DNA from: Oasisia sp. SBJ-2009
Lineage: Eukaryota; Annelida; Polychaeta; Sabellida; Siboglinidae
Reading direction: 5' to 3'
Assembly (NCBI GenBank): GCA_964017155.1
Contig: OZ024865.1
Coordinates: 34,618,938-34,682,937, forward strand
Length of the DNA: 64,000 bases
A model generated the notes under the pieces. The model did no database searches. It had not been told where the DNA came from and saw only the letters and a program-made list of their open reading frames with translations. Position numbers and translations under genes: made by a program. Position 1 is the stretch's first letter. Every line of letters starts with the position of its first letter. Below are positions 37,901-47,038 of this stretch, one piece after another.

Positions 37901-40624
37901 AATCAAATGTTGACAAACATACAGTTATAATGGCAAAACTGAGGTGGGTCCGAATTCTGCATAAGTGCCCGTGTTCATCTTGTTCGTTTCTTGCAAACAT
38001 TGCATACAATGATACTGCAACCTTGTCATCAGCGCGATCTTTAACCATCAAATCTTTAAATTTGGTATCAACCAGCCACTAATCCCGAAACTTGCAATTT
38101 CCATGTTGGCGAGGCATGATTTAAAACGTTCCAACTTCCAAGTAACTTCCAACATGCGCGCGAACTAAAAATCGTAAAATGCAAATGGCGTCGCGTAGAA
38201 AATAAAAAGCAAACACGGCCCTAATTGGTCATTCGCTCTTGAACGAACCAATAGAAAACGGTGTAGCATTAGCCTATATCAGGTGGCGCCATCTACTGAA
38301 TCAAACTACCACTAATTCATCAACTCCCGGCTTTCCGCCATTTTGTTTGACACAATTCGCCGATTTTTTTCATACATTAGTAATGATTATTTGATACAAT
38401 GCCAATAAATATTATCCTCTCATACAAATTGTTAGTTATGTGCATGAAAATTCGTGAAAATCAGATTCAAGAACATCCAGTCAAATTCAAGGGTACTCGA
38501 ATGAAAAAATCAAATTCAAGAACATTCGAGACTTTCGGCGCCCTGTGCGAACCCTGCATACTACCCTGTACATATTCATCTATAAAAAATGTAAGTTACG
38601 TATACACAAATACACTAAAATTATGAATATAATTGTGATTATGAATTTTTTTTATAAACAAATAAATAAATGTAGTGTAAGATAGCAGAAAGTGTAAACC
38701 AAGTAACTTAAATAAGACGTAAAATTTCAACAAATTAATACCCATAATAACACGTTATTAAATGAATAATTATTAAAATAATATAATAGCATAATAATAA
38801 ATAAATAACTAGACATTAAGAGCAGATTTTTATTGAATATTGAATGTAAGGATACGATTTAAATATATTCTGACGCTCTGTCACTTGTTAGTGTTCATCG
38901 CGTGTCTGTAAATTATACGTTAAAAGCTAATGTAAAACAGTGCTCACATTTTGATATCCGCTGCCACCTGTCGCATGCAGTAGCGCTGGTGGGCGATGTT
39001 GGTAGTACATTTCTTCTGAATCTCCTTCACCTCGTCCACCTTCCGACAGTAGACACGGTGCTGCTCCTGGTGACAAAACATACAACCAACAGTGCATTCT
39101 CTAGAAGAGGATCGAGTTTAAACTTCTTGTATTTACTTACAAAGCTGTGCACGGCGATGCCCCAAAATATCTATCAGACCTTGTGTGTCCGTACAACCCT
39201 GCGAGAGCATTCCGTTCTGTGAACAATAACTTATTAACTGTTGTGCGGACACACGTGAAAGCTGGAGATAACTCATTTGTGGTCGCAGCAGCGACCTTAC
39301 GGAACGCTCTACTGAACAACATTACGAGGTCTGCCTGTTTGGCCACCTTCAAAGTACGCCTAAACTCCCCTAAAGACACATTTCTTTCTGACTGTTCTCG
39401 CGGCTTAGTTTAATGTTTGTGTACTTTTATCGATATTTTATTTAACCTATTTATATATATATATAGAAAAGGTAGTCTCAGCACCATCTGCGAATTGGCT
39501 CAAAAACCAACTAGACAAGTACTGGAAAAAACAGGAAGTCAGATTTGGCTATAAAACTTTAGTATATATGCAAATCAAAGTGCGGCCCTTAGGCAATCAT
39601 ACCTGAAGACGGAAGAGGATATGTAAGAGATATGGATGAATCAGATTGTGATGAAAACACTACGGAGATAATAATGCTACTTAGATGGAAATATTATGAG
39701 CATTTGTGTTGCCTGCTGTATAAAGTATGCTAGATTTACCATATAAACCATTTATTTCATACGACTCTAAACAGATCTGCATGATTGTATGAGTTCTGCA
39801 CTTTACTCTTAGGCCTCAAGGCTACACAAATAACAGTGTTAGTATTCCTTAACTTACATTAATTATTAACCATGTCTGCATGCTGCTATGGCTAAGTAGT
39901 GGTCTTGAATTTATAATTGGATGACAGATACAACACATACAGATGAATAGAATGTCCCCAGGCCCAATGTCAGCGATACTAGATTGGGACAGCTTCTGAC
40001 AAACTAGAAATGACTAACTGTCCAACATTACTGCTGACCTCTGCATTGTGTATTGATAAATTGCAGTGATCAATAACTGTGATTAACTGCATTGATCCAG
40101 AAAATGGGCCAGTCCAGGCCCAGGGGGGCTAGGTCTACTATAGTCTATACATAGCAACATACCAGCGATACTGCACTGTGGAATGAATGCTGTCAGAGCA
40201 TAGCCAGAGCATCAGAGTTATATCTGTGATGCAGAGCCACAGTGCAGTAGCACTTTCCCGTTTCTTAATCCGAATCATCAGTCACAAACGGCGACCCGAT
40301 CACCGATGGCGATGTCACAGTGGCATTTATTACGTCACGCTGTCAAGCACTTAAAATCAATTACTTGAAATGCTTTGATCTATCTAATAAAATGATATCT
40401 CTGTTGCTCCCTCTATCGAGTCTAAACAAGAAATTATATTTTCTATTTAACTGTTACCGATCTAGCTTTTGAGCTGTTCCCTAATATACACGCCGACTGC
40501 CCCGACCAAGTAAGTTTTGGAGGACGGCACGTAGCAATACACATGATTTACTTACTTCCAGCTGACCAAATTCTTTTTCGAGGTCGGCCCAATCTTCCAA
40601 GCAACTAGACACACTGCACGTCAT
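24824..40624 (-). CDS. TMEM120: TMEM120 family membrane protein (TACAN), complete, 11 exons
   Basis: Exons in transcript order: 40624-40556, 39066-38948, 35458-35336, 33007-32948, 31954-31772, 30325-30260, 29727-29666, 28490-28398, 27859-27795, 26804-26736 and 24967-24824. They total 1053 nt with every phase consistent, giving 350 residues (vertebrate TMEM120A/B are about 340). The N-terminal third is a coiled coil ([22 protein letters not shown]). Six membrane segments follow, with family signatures [49 protein letters not shown] and [16 protein letters not shown]. The HH in the GWW segment matches the histidine-containing region of the ELOVL-like fold reported for TACAN. Family members sit in the nuclear envelope/ER or plasma membrane; mechanosensitive-channel, coenzyme A-binding and adipocyte roles have been proposed. 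The start ATG has A at -3 and gives the usual N-terminus. There is a single copy here, so A/B orthology is not assignable. Introns carry hAT-like MITEs, a LINE remnant and two junction minisatellites. Confidence 0.95.
24951..25915. repeat. 33-35-bp minisatellite copying a TMEM120 acceptor
   Basis: On the minus strand each unit reads TTCTGTGCAG|GTGTACGTGCTGAGCTA, i.e. the terminal-exon acceptor and its first 17 exon bases, then GTGTCATG. About 28 units. Spliced into a decoy, translation stops at once (VYVLS-stop). Confidence 0.95.
26188..26266. repeat. Small inverted repeat
   Basis: AAATGTGGGCTCT and AGAGCCCACATTT about 50 bp apart can form a stem; possibly a decayed foldback element. Confidence 0.5.
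26736..26804 (-). CDS. TMEM120: TMEM120 exon 10
   Basis: Encodes [13 protein letters not shown] and ends CKEWQ; the vertebrate equivalent is WQLFNALTLFNL...CKEWQ. Donor CAG|GTAGGT. Confidence 0.93.
26951..27023. repeat. (TA)n microsatellite
   Basis: Uninterrupted TA dinucleotides in a TMEM120 intron. Confidence 0.95.
27795..27859 (-). CDS. TMEM120: TMEM120 exon 9
   Basis: Encodes [20 protein letters not shown], nearly identical to vertebrate [20 protein letters not shown]. Confidence 0.95.
28398..28490 (-). CDS. TMEM120: TMEM120 exon 8
   Basis: Encodes [20 protein letters not shown] then [10 protein letters not shown]. The acceptor TTGTAG and the first 11 exon bases (GTGTGGTCCAG) are repeated many times upstream. 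Confidence 0.95.
28480..28960. repeat. 29-bp-type minisatellite copying a TMEM120 acceptor, with (CA)n
   Basis: Minus-strand units contain GTTGTAG|GTGTGGTCCAG, identical to the exon 8 acceptor plus 11 exon bases, at least 11 full copies, interrupted by (CA)n at 28735-28787 and 28862-28937. Decoy use leads to an in-frame stop after about eight codons. Confidence 0.93.
29666..29727 (-). CDS. TMEM120: TMEM120 exon 7
   Basis: Encodes [20 protein letters not shown], matching PDGLMYQKFRNQFLSFSMYQ of vertebrates. Confidence 0.94.
30260..30325 (-). CDS. TMEM120: TMEM120 exon 6
   Basis: Encodes [20 protein letters not shown], aligned with [20 protein letters not shown] of vertebrates; the paired histidines are kept. 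Confidence 0.95.
30384..30686 (-). mobile_element. hAT-like 0.3-kb MITE, copy on minus strand
   Basis: Ends GGCTTTATGCAGG and CTCTGCCTAAAG; the interior shares ATATCTATGATTTTTGAAC and ATTTCTACCCGTCCA in inverse orientation with 32087-32380 and 36147-36445. Target duplication not clear. Confidence 0.65.
31110..31765. repeat. 31-bp minisatellite beside TMEM120 exon 5 donor
   Basis: About 21 units of GGAAAAAAGTCTGGAAGATG plus TGGTAAAGTAA. The array starts 6 bp inside the intron; on the minus strand units are pyrimidine-rich with CATCTTCCAG, an acceptor-like string. Confidence 0.95.
31772..31954 (-). CDS. TMEM120: TMEM120 exon 5 (first membrane segments)
   Basis: Encodes [20 protein letters not shown], a membrane segment, then [20 protein letters not shown] and ends NGS(R). 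The donor is AAG|GTCGGT. A 31-bp minisatellite begins a few bases into the intron. Confidence 0.96.
32087..32380 (+). mobile_element. hAT-like 0.3-kb MITE with perfect 8-bp target duplication
   Basis: Starts CATAGCTTTAAGCAGAGACC and ends CTGCATAAAGCCCTG (inverted). GTTGAGTC occurs directly before (32079-32086) and after (32381-32388). 294 bp, no ORF. Confidence 0.88.
32467..32605 (+). mobile_element. SINE family A fragment, 3' half
   Basis: Contains CCCAGAGAAGCCAAGATGG and AAAGCGCTTTGAGCAATCCT then ACTGTGCTATATA, the tail of the 13965-14290 family. Confidence 0.65.
32948..33007 (-). CDS. TMEM120: TMEM120 exon 4
   Basis: 60-nt exon encoding [19 protein letters not shown], matching vertebrate LYLSLVLGNVNVTLLSKQ. 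Confidence 0.94.
33613..34880 (+). mobile_element. hAT-like 1.27-kb MITE, copy A, perfect 8-bp target duplication
   Basis: Starts CAGGGTTCATACAGAAAGTG and ends GCCCTGTGCGAACCCTG; ATCAGGAG flanks both sides (33605-33612, 34881-34888). Subterminal AAATTCAAGAACATTC repeats. No transposase ORF. In TMEM120 intron 3. Confidence 0.92.
35336..35458 (-). CDS. TMEM120: TMEM120 exon 3
   Basis: Charged coiled-coil exon ([20 protein letters not shown]) ending LPHENG, equivalent to vertebrate LPKKNG. Confidence 0.92.
35498..35847 (+). mobile_element. MITE with CCCAGCAAACAA inverted ends
   Basis: CCCAGCAAACAACGA at the left is mirrored by TTCCTTGTTTGCTGGG at the right, with TTCACG/CGTGAA inverted motifs inside. 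No clear target duplication. Lies about 40 bp from TMEM120 exon 3. Confidence 0.55.
36147..36445 (+). mobile_element. hAT-like 0.3-kb MITE with perfect 8-bp target duplication
   Basis: Starts CATGGCTTTATGCAGAGACC and ends CTGTATCAAGCGTTG; CTCAACCA flanks both ends (36139-36146, 36446-36453). Same family as 32087-32380. Confidence 0.88.
37322..38556 (+). mobile_element. hAT-like 1.24-kb MITE, copy B, perfect 8-bp target duplication
   Basis: Near-identical to copy A at 33613-34880 apart from small indels; same ends. CATACTAC flanks both sides (37314-37321, 38557-38564). In TMEM120 intron 2. Confidence 0.92.
38948..39066 (-). CDS. TMEM120: TMEM120 exon 2
   Basis: Encodes [20 protein letters not shown], coiled coil, aligned with vertebrate THRLYRLKLEELTKLQNNC. 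A LINE remnant ends about 35 bp upstream of its acceptor. Confidence 0.92.
39102..39420 (+). mobile_element. 5'-truncated non-LTR retrotransposon (reverse transcriptase C-terminus)
   Basis: Open from about 39104 to 39413: [47 protein letters not shown] and LATFKVRL, the usual end of CR1/L2-type LINE polymerases (APxYLSDL..Y.PAR.LRS..). Lacks the catalytic part. Opposite strand to TMEM120. Confidence 0.8.
40556..40624 (-). CDS. TMEM120: TMEM120 exon 1 (start codon)
   Basis: Begins with ATG at 40624-40622 and encodes [20 protein letters not shown], like the vertebrate CLRDWEDLQQDF start. Donor GTAAGT. Confidence 0.88.
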
Positions 40625-40861
40625 CGTGTTGAGACAATCTGATTTCGTTACGGGTCTAAAACGGCATTGCTTGTCAAAGGTTCAACTTCACGCCGCATCA
40701 TCATAACGATTCGAGAACTCAGTTAGACCGGATATAAACTTGCGACCTTAAAGCGGGACGAGCGATGGTGCCATCTACCGAATATATTTGGCAAATAATC
40801 ACAATTCGGTGTCGCCACCTGTTGGACTATAGTGTCCAAGTCCAGCAGCCTATCTTCTTGG

Positions 40862-40984
40862 CATTCAATTCAATTCAATTCAATTCAATTCAATTCAATT
40901 CAATTCAATTCAATTCAATTCAATTCAATTCAATTCAATTCAATTCAATTCAATTCAATTCAATTCAATTCAATTCAATTCAAT
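40862..40984. repeat. (ATTCA)n pentanucleotide tract
   Basis: About 24 perfect ATTCA units, some 240 bp upstream of the TMEM120 start codon. Confidence 0.97.
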
Positions 40985-42727
40985 AACTTTATTCCAGACT
41001 CAACAGAGCACATACAGCAAGTATATGTGACTCTGAGGTCCATATGTTACATTAGGTACACAATATGTGTGCAGTATATAAAAGTACAGAACAGTGACAG
41101 TGTATAAAAGAAACATGCATACAGTTATTTCAATCAAGTGTGTATATACATTCCTGTTGCTATGGGTGAGGTTGGCCATGGTTACCATCGTCTTTTCCTT
41201 CCTCACTTTTCTCTCTCACTACGTTCTATCAGCAGTCTCCAACTCTTATATTTTGCTGTTGTTCTCCACTCTCCTCCCACTGTTTCATATAACTTAACGC
41301 AGCAGTCAACCCATCTCATTCTCGGTCTTTCTCACCTCGTTTTCTCCTATTTTCTGGACATCTGATACTCTTAATATAATCACTATTTCCCTGATCCAAA
41401 ACTCATCGAAAGCAATAATTCGATGGGATACCATCCAACAATTTTCATCCTGTTGACGAAATAAATCTGAAACATCTACTGCCAGTTTTCACACATATTC
41501 CAGGATAACTTTAGAACATGAAGTGTTGAACTCAACTCTTATGTTCATTTGTCTTTGACTTTGAATCACTGCTTTCTGATATCTACCAACTAATAATATG
41601 TTTAAAACTCACGTTTTTATTTTGTGATATGCAATACTATTCTAGACTAAACTCCTACCTGAGAGAACTGACTCTCTAGATGAGTAATACCAGTGTGGCT
41701 CAATGAATTCCTCCTTGTTTCCTGTTGTACAGGGATGCACGAGGGTCATTTGAAATACAGCTGAATTGTCGTTCATTTGTTCTATCCATAGTCCTTTGTT
41801 CATGGCCACCTCTCTCCATCTCACGTCCTACTCCGATCTGTTCACATCTCTCCTCACCCAGTCCTTCACCTCGGCTGTGGCCGTCCCCTTCCATGCCCAT
41901 GGTGTTTTTGTGTTTCTGCTACCTTTGCCAAATTATCCTGCTTGCATCTTTTCCTCAATATCTGCCCATCTCATCCAACTTCTCACAGAAACTCCTGTTA
42001 AGCCGCTTTGCATTAATTCTTTCTCAACAGTACTCTGGAGGAATGCTGCATTTAATCCAGCAGAATCATGTCCTTTATTTAAACAATATTCATGGATAGG
42101 CATCAATACCTAGGCGGGTACATATACCTCAGAAGGGTGGCATACACATAAATACACTGTAGGTAGCTTGGACTCTCGATAAGCCAAAGGGCTTCCTTGT
42201 CCATCTTGTCTGTGCTATCTAGAGATAATTCTCTTGTTACATCTTAAATTTTAGTTGCACAAATTTGTAGATTATATAAAGTTCTAAAAAGTTATTTGCA
42301 GAAAAATCTGTTACAGTAACTTACATATTTCTATAAATAAAAATTGTAATATCATTGTAAAATGATATAGAAAACCTAAGTTAAGTGGAATTCTAAATTA
42401 TAAACTGTTATATAAATAAATGTGCGTAATATAACATGTGCATTATCTGTAAAGGTTATTGCAAAAAAGCATACAATACTACCCATTTTATTGAACTTTT
42501 AACTACAAAATGGTCTATGGAAAATAGTCTACAAAAGTTCTATAAGAAAATCTATTTTAATGTTTTGCTAAGGCAGGAACAGTTCTAACATAAAATATTT
42601 TTATTTCTAAATGAATATCCACATTTTATTCATCAACACATACACCATAATTGTCGACCATAACAATATTTTACATTTTATTTAAGTTATTTGCTTTACA
42701 ATTTTTGCTCTTAGTCTCACTTAATTA

Positions 42728-42786
42728 TATATATATATATAAATATATATATATATTTACACACGCACACACACACACACACATAT
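42728..42786. repeat. (TA)n/(CA)n microsatellite
   Basis: TATATA tract followed by CACACA in the intergenic region. Confidence 0.85.
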
Positions 42787-43693
42787 ATTTTACAAAAGCC
42801 TGTCACAATTATGTCACTAATTTTTAACTGTTTTATAGATGACTATGTAATGTGTACATACTTTTGAACAGATATTCTCTGGAGACCAGTGTAAAAATAA
42901 AGTTCATTATTACCCGGTATATATTACAGTGTATATGTAAAAATAAAATGCAAGCAGTTTCCTTTAATATTAGAAAACAACAACACTGCACTTTGACAAG
43001 TTCAATATATTATATTATAACTGCATGATTAACTTACACAACAGTATTTATAGCTTACCACAACATGTAGTAGATTCAACATGGCACAGACATGAATTTT
43101 CAACCCAAATCAGATCTTCTAAGCTGATGCAAGCACACAGAGATCCCCACACAAGGGCTGATTGGCAGGAGATTCATTCAATGAGGTTTAACAAATAGTT
43201 TTACATGTGTGGCTCCATCAAGCAAATGTATTTTATCCGATGTAGAAACATAACTATACTGAGAGACTTGGAATCACTACTCCCCTTGACATGTCATGAT
43301 TGTAATTTCTACATTTCTACAATAAATAAGATATTAACTACACCTGAATCTGCAGCCTACCTTCAACATACAGAGGACACAAACTTGCGAAATATCAATA
43401 TCTTAGCATGTTATGTAGTATCACAAAGTAGATGGGAAACCTCCAATAACACTAGATGGCGCTGATATGCAAATCGGTCTGTTAATGCAATCGTGTTCTT
43501 TACACACACGCACTGTTATTTGTTATCAGTTCATCTTTGAGTTCTTTTACACTCCCACTGCTGAGTTGTGTAAGAGTGGCGCCTGGTGTATTAGTTTTGT
43601 AGGTTCTCCAATCTGCCACATTGTCTTGCCTTTCATCGATTATTTCCTTACATCAACAAGTTCTTTTGTAGTGATCGATGGTACACTTGGACA

Positions 43694-43703
43694 TCACAGA
43701 ATC
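43694..43703 (-). CDS. Tentative terminal coding exon (10 nt coding)
   Basis: Acceptor CTGTTTTCAG then G ATT CTG TGA, giving ...ALQKIL-stop. It is the first good phase-2-compatible acceptor after the 40-bp array. The coding part is tiny, so transcript data could move it. Confidence 0.4.
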
Positions 43704-46700
43704 CTGAAAACAGAAGGCAGATGAACTGTGCATATAGCCAGATTAACAGTTACAACAGAACCTATCTAAAACAGTCACCAAAGTGATTGCCACAAAATGG
43801 TCTGATTAACCTAATGGCCACTACAGGGATATGCAGTTTAGAGGCTGGTCATATGCAGTGATGTATGATATCATATAAACATTGCTCCACTGTTTTCAGA
43901 ATGGTTGGCTGCTCATGCATTCTCATTACTTGAAAGGACCCTACTCACTTCTGCATGCATTCTTATAATCTCAAAGGACCCTACTCACTTCTATGTCCTT
44001 TCTCATAACTTCAAAAGACCCTACTCGCTTCTGTGTCCTTTCTCACAACTTCAAAAGACCCTACTCACTTCTGTGTCCTTTCTCACAACTTCAAAAGACC
44101 CTACTCGCTTCTGTGTCCTTTCTCACAACTTCAAAAGACCCTACTCGCTTCTGTGTCCTTTCTCACAACTTCAAAAGACCCTACTCGCTTCTGTGTCCTT
44201 TCTCACAACTTCAAAAGACCCTACTCACTTCTGTGTCCTTTCTCACAACTTCAAAAGACCCTACTCGCTTCTGTGTCCTTTCTCACAACTTCAAAAGACC
44301 CTACTCGCTTCTGTGTCCTTTCTCATAACTTCAAAAGACCCTACTCACTTCTGTGTCCTTTCTCATAACCTCAAAAAACCCTACTCACTTCTGTGTCCTT
44401 TCTCACAACTTCAAAAGACCCTACTCACTTCTGTGTCCTTTCTCATAACTTCAAAGGACCCTACTCACTTCTGTGTCCTTTCTCATAACTTCAAAAGACC
44501 CTACTCGCTTCTGTGTCCTTTCTCACAACTTCAAAAGACCCTACTCACTTCTGTGTCCTTTCTCACAACTTCAAAAGACCCTACTCGCTTCTGTGTCCTT
44601 TCTCACAACTTCAAAAGACCCTACTCGCTTCTGTGTCCTTTCTCACAACTTCAAAAGACCCTACTCGCTTCTGTGTCCTTTCTCACAACTTCAAAAGACC
44701 CTACTCACTTCTGTGTCCTTTCTCACAACTTCAAAAGACCCTACTCGCTTCTGTGTCCTTTCTCACAACTTCAAAAGACCCTACTCGCTTCTGTGTCCTT
44801 TCTCATAACTTCAAAAGACCCTACTCACTTCTGTGTCCTTTCTCATAACCTCAAAAAACCCTACTCACTTCTGTGTCCTTTCTCATAACTTCAAAAGACC
44901 CTACTCACATTTGTGTCCTTTCTCATAACTTCAAAAGACCCTACTCACTTCTGTGTCCTTTCTCATAACTTCAAAGGACCCTACTCACTTCTGTGTCCTT
45001 TCTCATAACTTCAAAGGACCCTACTCACTTCTGTGTGTATTCGTATAACTTCAAAGGACCCTACTGTATGCATTCTTATAACTTCAAAGGACCCTACTGT
45101 ATGCATTCTTATAACTTCAAAGGACCCTACTGTATGCATTCTTATAACTTCAAAGGACCCTACTCACTTCTGTGTCCTTTCTCACAACTTCAAAAGACCC
45201 TACTCACTTCTGTGTCCTTTCTCATAACTTCAAAGGACCCTACTCACTTGTGTGTCCTTTCTCATAACTTCAAAAGACCCTACTCACTTCTGTGTCCTTT
45301 CTCACAACTTCAAAAGACCCTACTCGCTTCTGTGTCCTTTCTCACAACTTCAAAAGACCCTACTCGCTTCTGTGTCCTTTCTCATAACTTCAAAAGACCC
45401 TACTCACTTCTGTGTCCTTTCTCATAACTTCAAAAGACCCTACTCGCTTCTGTGTCCTTTCTCATAACTTCAAAAGACCCTACTCGCTTCTGTGTCCTTT
45501 CTCATAACTTCAAAAGACCCTACTCACTTCTGTGTCCTTTCTCATAACTTCAAAAGACCCTACTCCTTCTGTGTCCTTTCTCATAACTTCAAAAGACCCT
45601 ACTCGCTTCTGTGTCCTTTCTCACAACTTCAAAAGACCCTACTCACTTCTGTGTCCTTTCTCACAACTTCAAAAGACCCTACTCGCTTTTGTGTCCTTTC
45701 TCACAACTTCAAAAGACCCTACTCGCTTTTGTGTCCTTTCTCATAACTTCAAAAGACCCTACTCACTTCTGTGTCCTTTCTCATAACTTCAAAAGACCCT
45801 ACTCACTTCTGTGTCCTTTCTCATAACTTCAAAAGACCCTACTCACTTCTGTGTCCTTTCTCATAACTTCAAAAGACCCTACTCACTTCTGTGTCCTTTC
45901 TCATAACTTCAAAGGACCCTACTCACTTCTGTGTGTATTCGTATAACTTCAAAGGACCCTACTGTATGCATTCTTATAACTTCAAAGGACCCTACTCACT
46001 TCTGTGTCCTTTCTCACAACTTCAAAAGACCCTACTCACTTCTGTGTCCTTTCTCATAACTTCAAAGGACCCTACTCACTTGTGTGTCCTTTCTCATAAC
46101 TTCAAAAGACCCTACTCACTTCTGTGTCCTTTCTCACAACTTCAAAAGACCCTACTCACTTCTGTGTCCTTTCTCATAACTTCAAAGGACCCTACTCACT
46201 TGTGTGTCCTTTCTCACAACTTCAAAAGACCCTACTCGCTTCTGTGTCCTTTCTCACAACTTCAAAAGACCCTACTCGCTTCTGTGTCCTTTCTCATAAC
46301 TTCAAAAGACCCTACTCACTTCTGTGTCCTTTCTCATAACTTCAAAAGACCCTACTCACTTCTGTGTTCTTTCTCATAACTTCAAAGGACCCTACTCACT
46401 TCTGTGTTCTTTCTCATAACTTCAAAAGACCCTACTCACTTCTGTGTTCTTTCTCATAACTTCAAAGGACCCTACTCGCTTCTGTGTGTATTCATATAAC
46501 TTCAAAGGACCCTACTGTATGCATTCTTATAACTTCAAAGGACCCTACTGTATGCATTCTTATAACTTCAAAGGACCCTACTCAATCCAACATGCATTCT
46601 CACACCTTCAAAAGACCCTACTCACTTCTGCAGTGCATCGTCCATGACCTCTGTGTAAAACTCGCATTCTCTCTTGTAGATGTCGCCACTGGTGCCACGT

Positions 46701-46989
46701 TTGCGGTGGTCCTTCTGAAGCGTGTCGAGAATGAACGCTGACACCTTCCTGCTGCCCTGGTCAGCATCGTCATCATCGTCAACATATTCCTGTCAGCAAA
46801 TAAAGAATAATGATGAATAATACAATTTATTTGTATAGCGCCTGAATCAATAGTATTGCTCTCAGACGCGTTACATAAATGTACAAATCTAAAATTGGAT
46901 GATAAATTATTATTAAAATAGATATATGTATATATGGATGATAAATTATTATTAAAATAAATATATACATATGTATATACAGTGTACAG

Positions 46990-47038
<49 letters not shown>

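Larger units (their letters stand above)
40625..43693. other. Intergenic region upstream of TMEM120
   Basis: Lies between the TMEM120 start and the 3' end of the unnamed gene, both on the minus strand. It should hold the TMEM120 promoter, but I see no clear TATA box or CpG-rich core. Contains the (ATTCA)n tract at 40862-40984, an AT microsatellite near 42728-42760 and otherwise AT-rich unique-looking sequence. Confidence 0.5.

Noticed and set aside
43905..46647. Long + strand open frames of repeated SFLITSKDPT type
   Set aside because: They are three-frame readings of the 40-bp array without stops; the array is intronic to the minus-strand gene.
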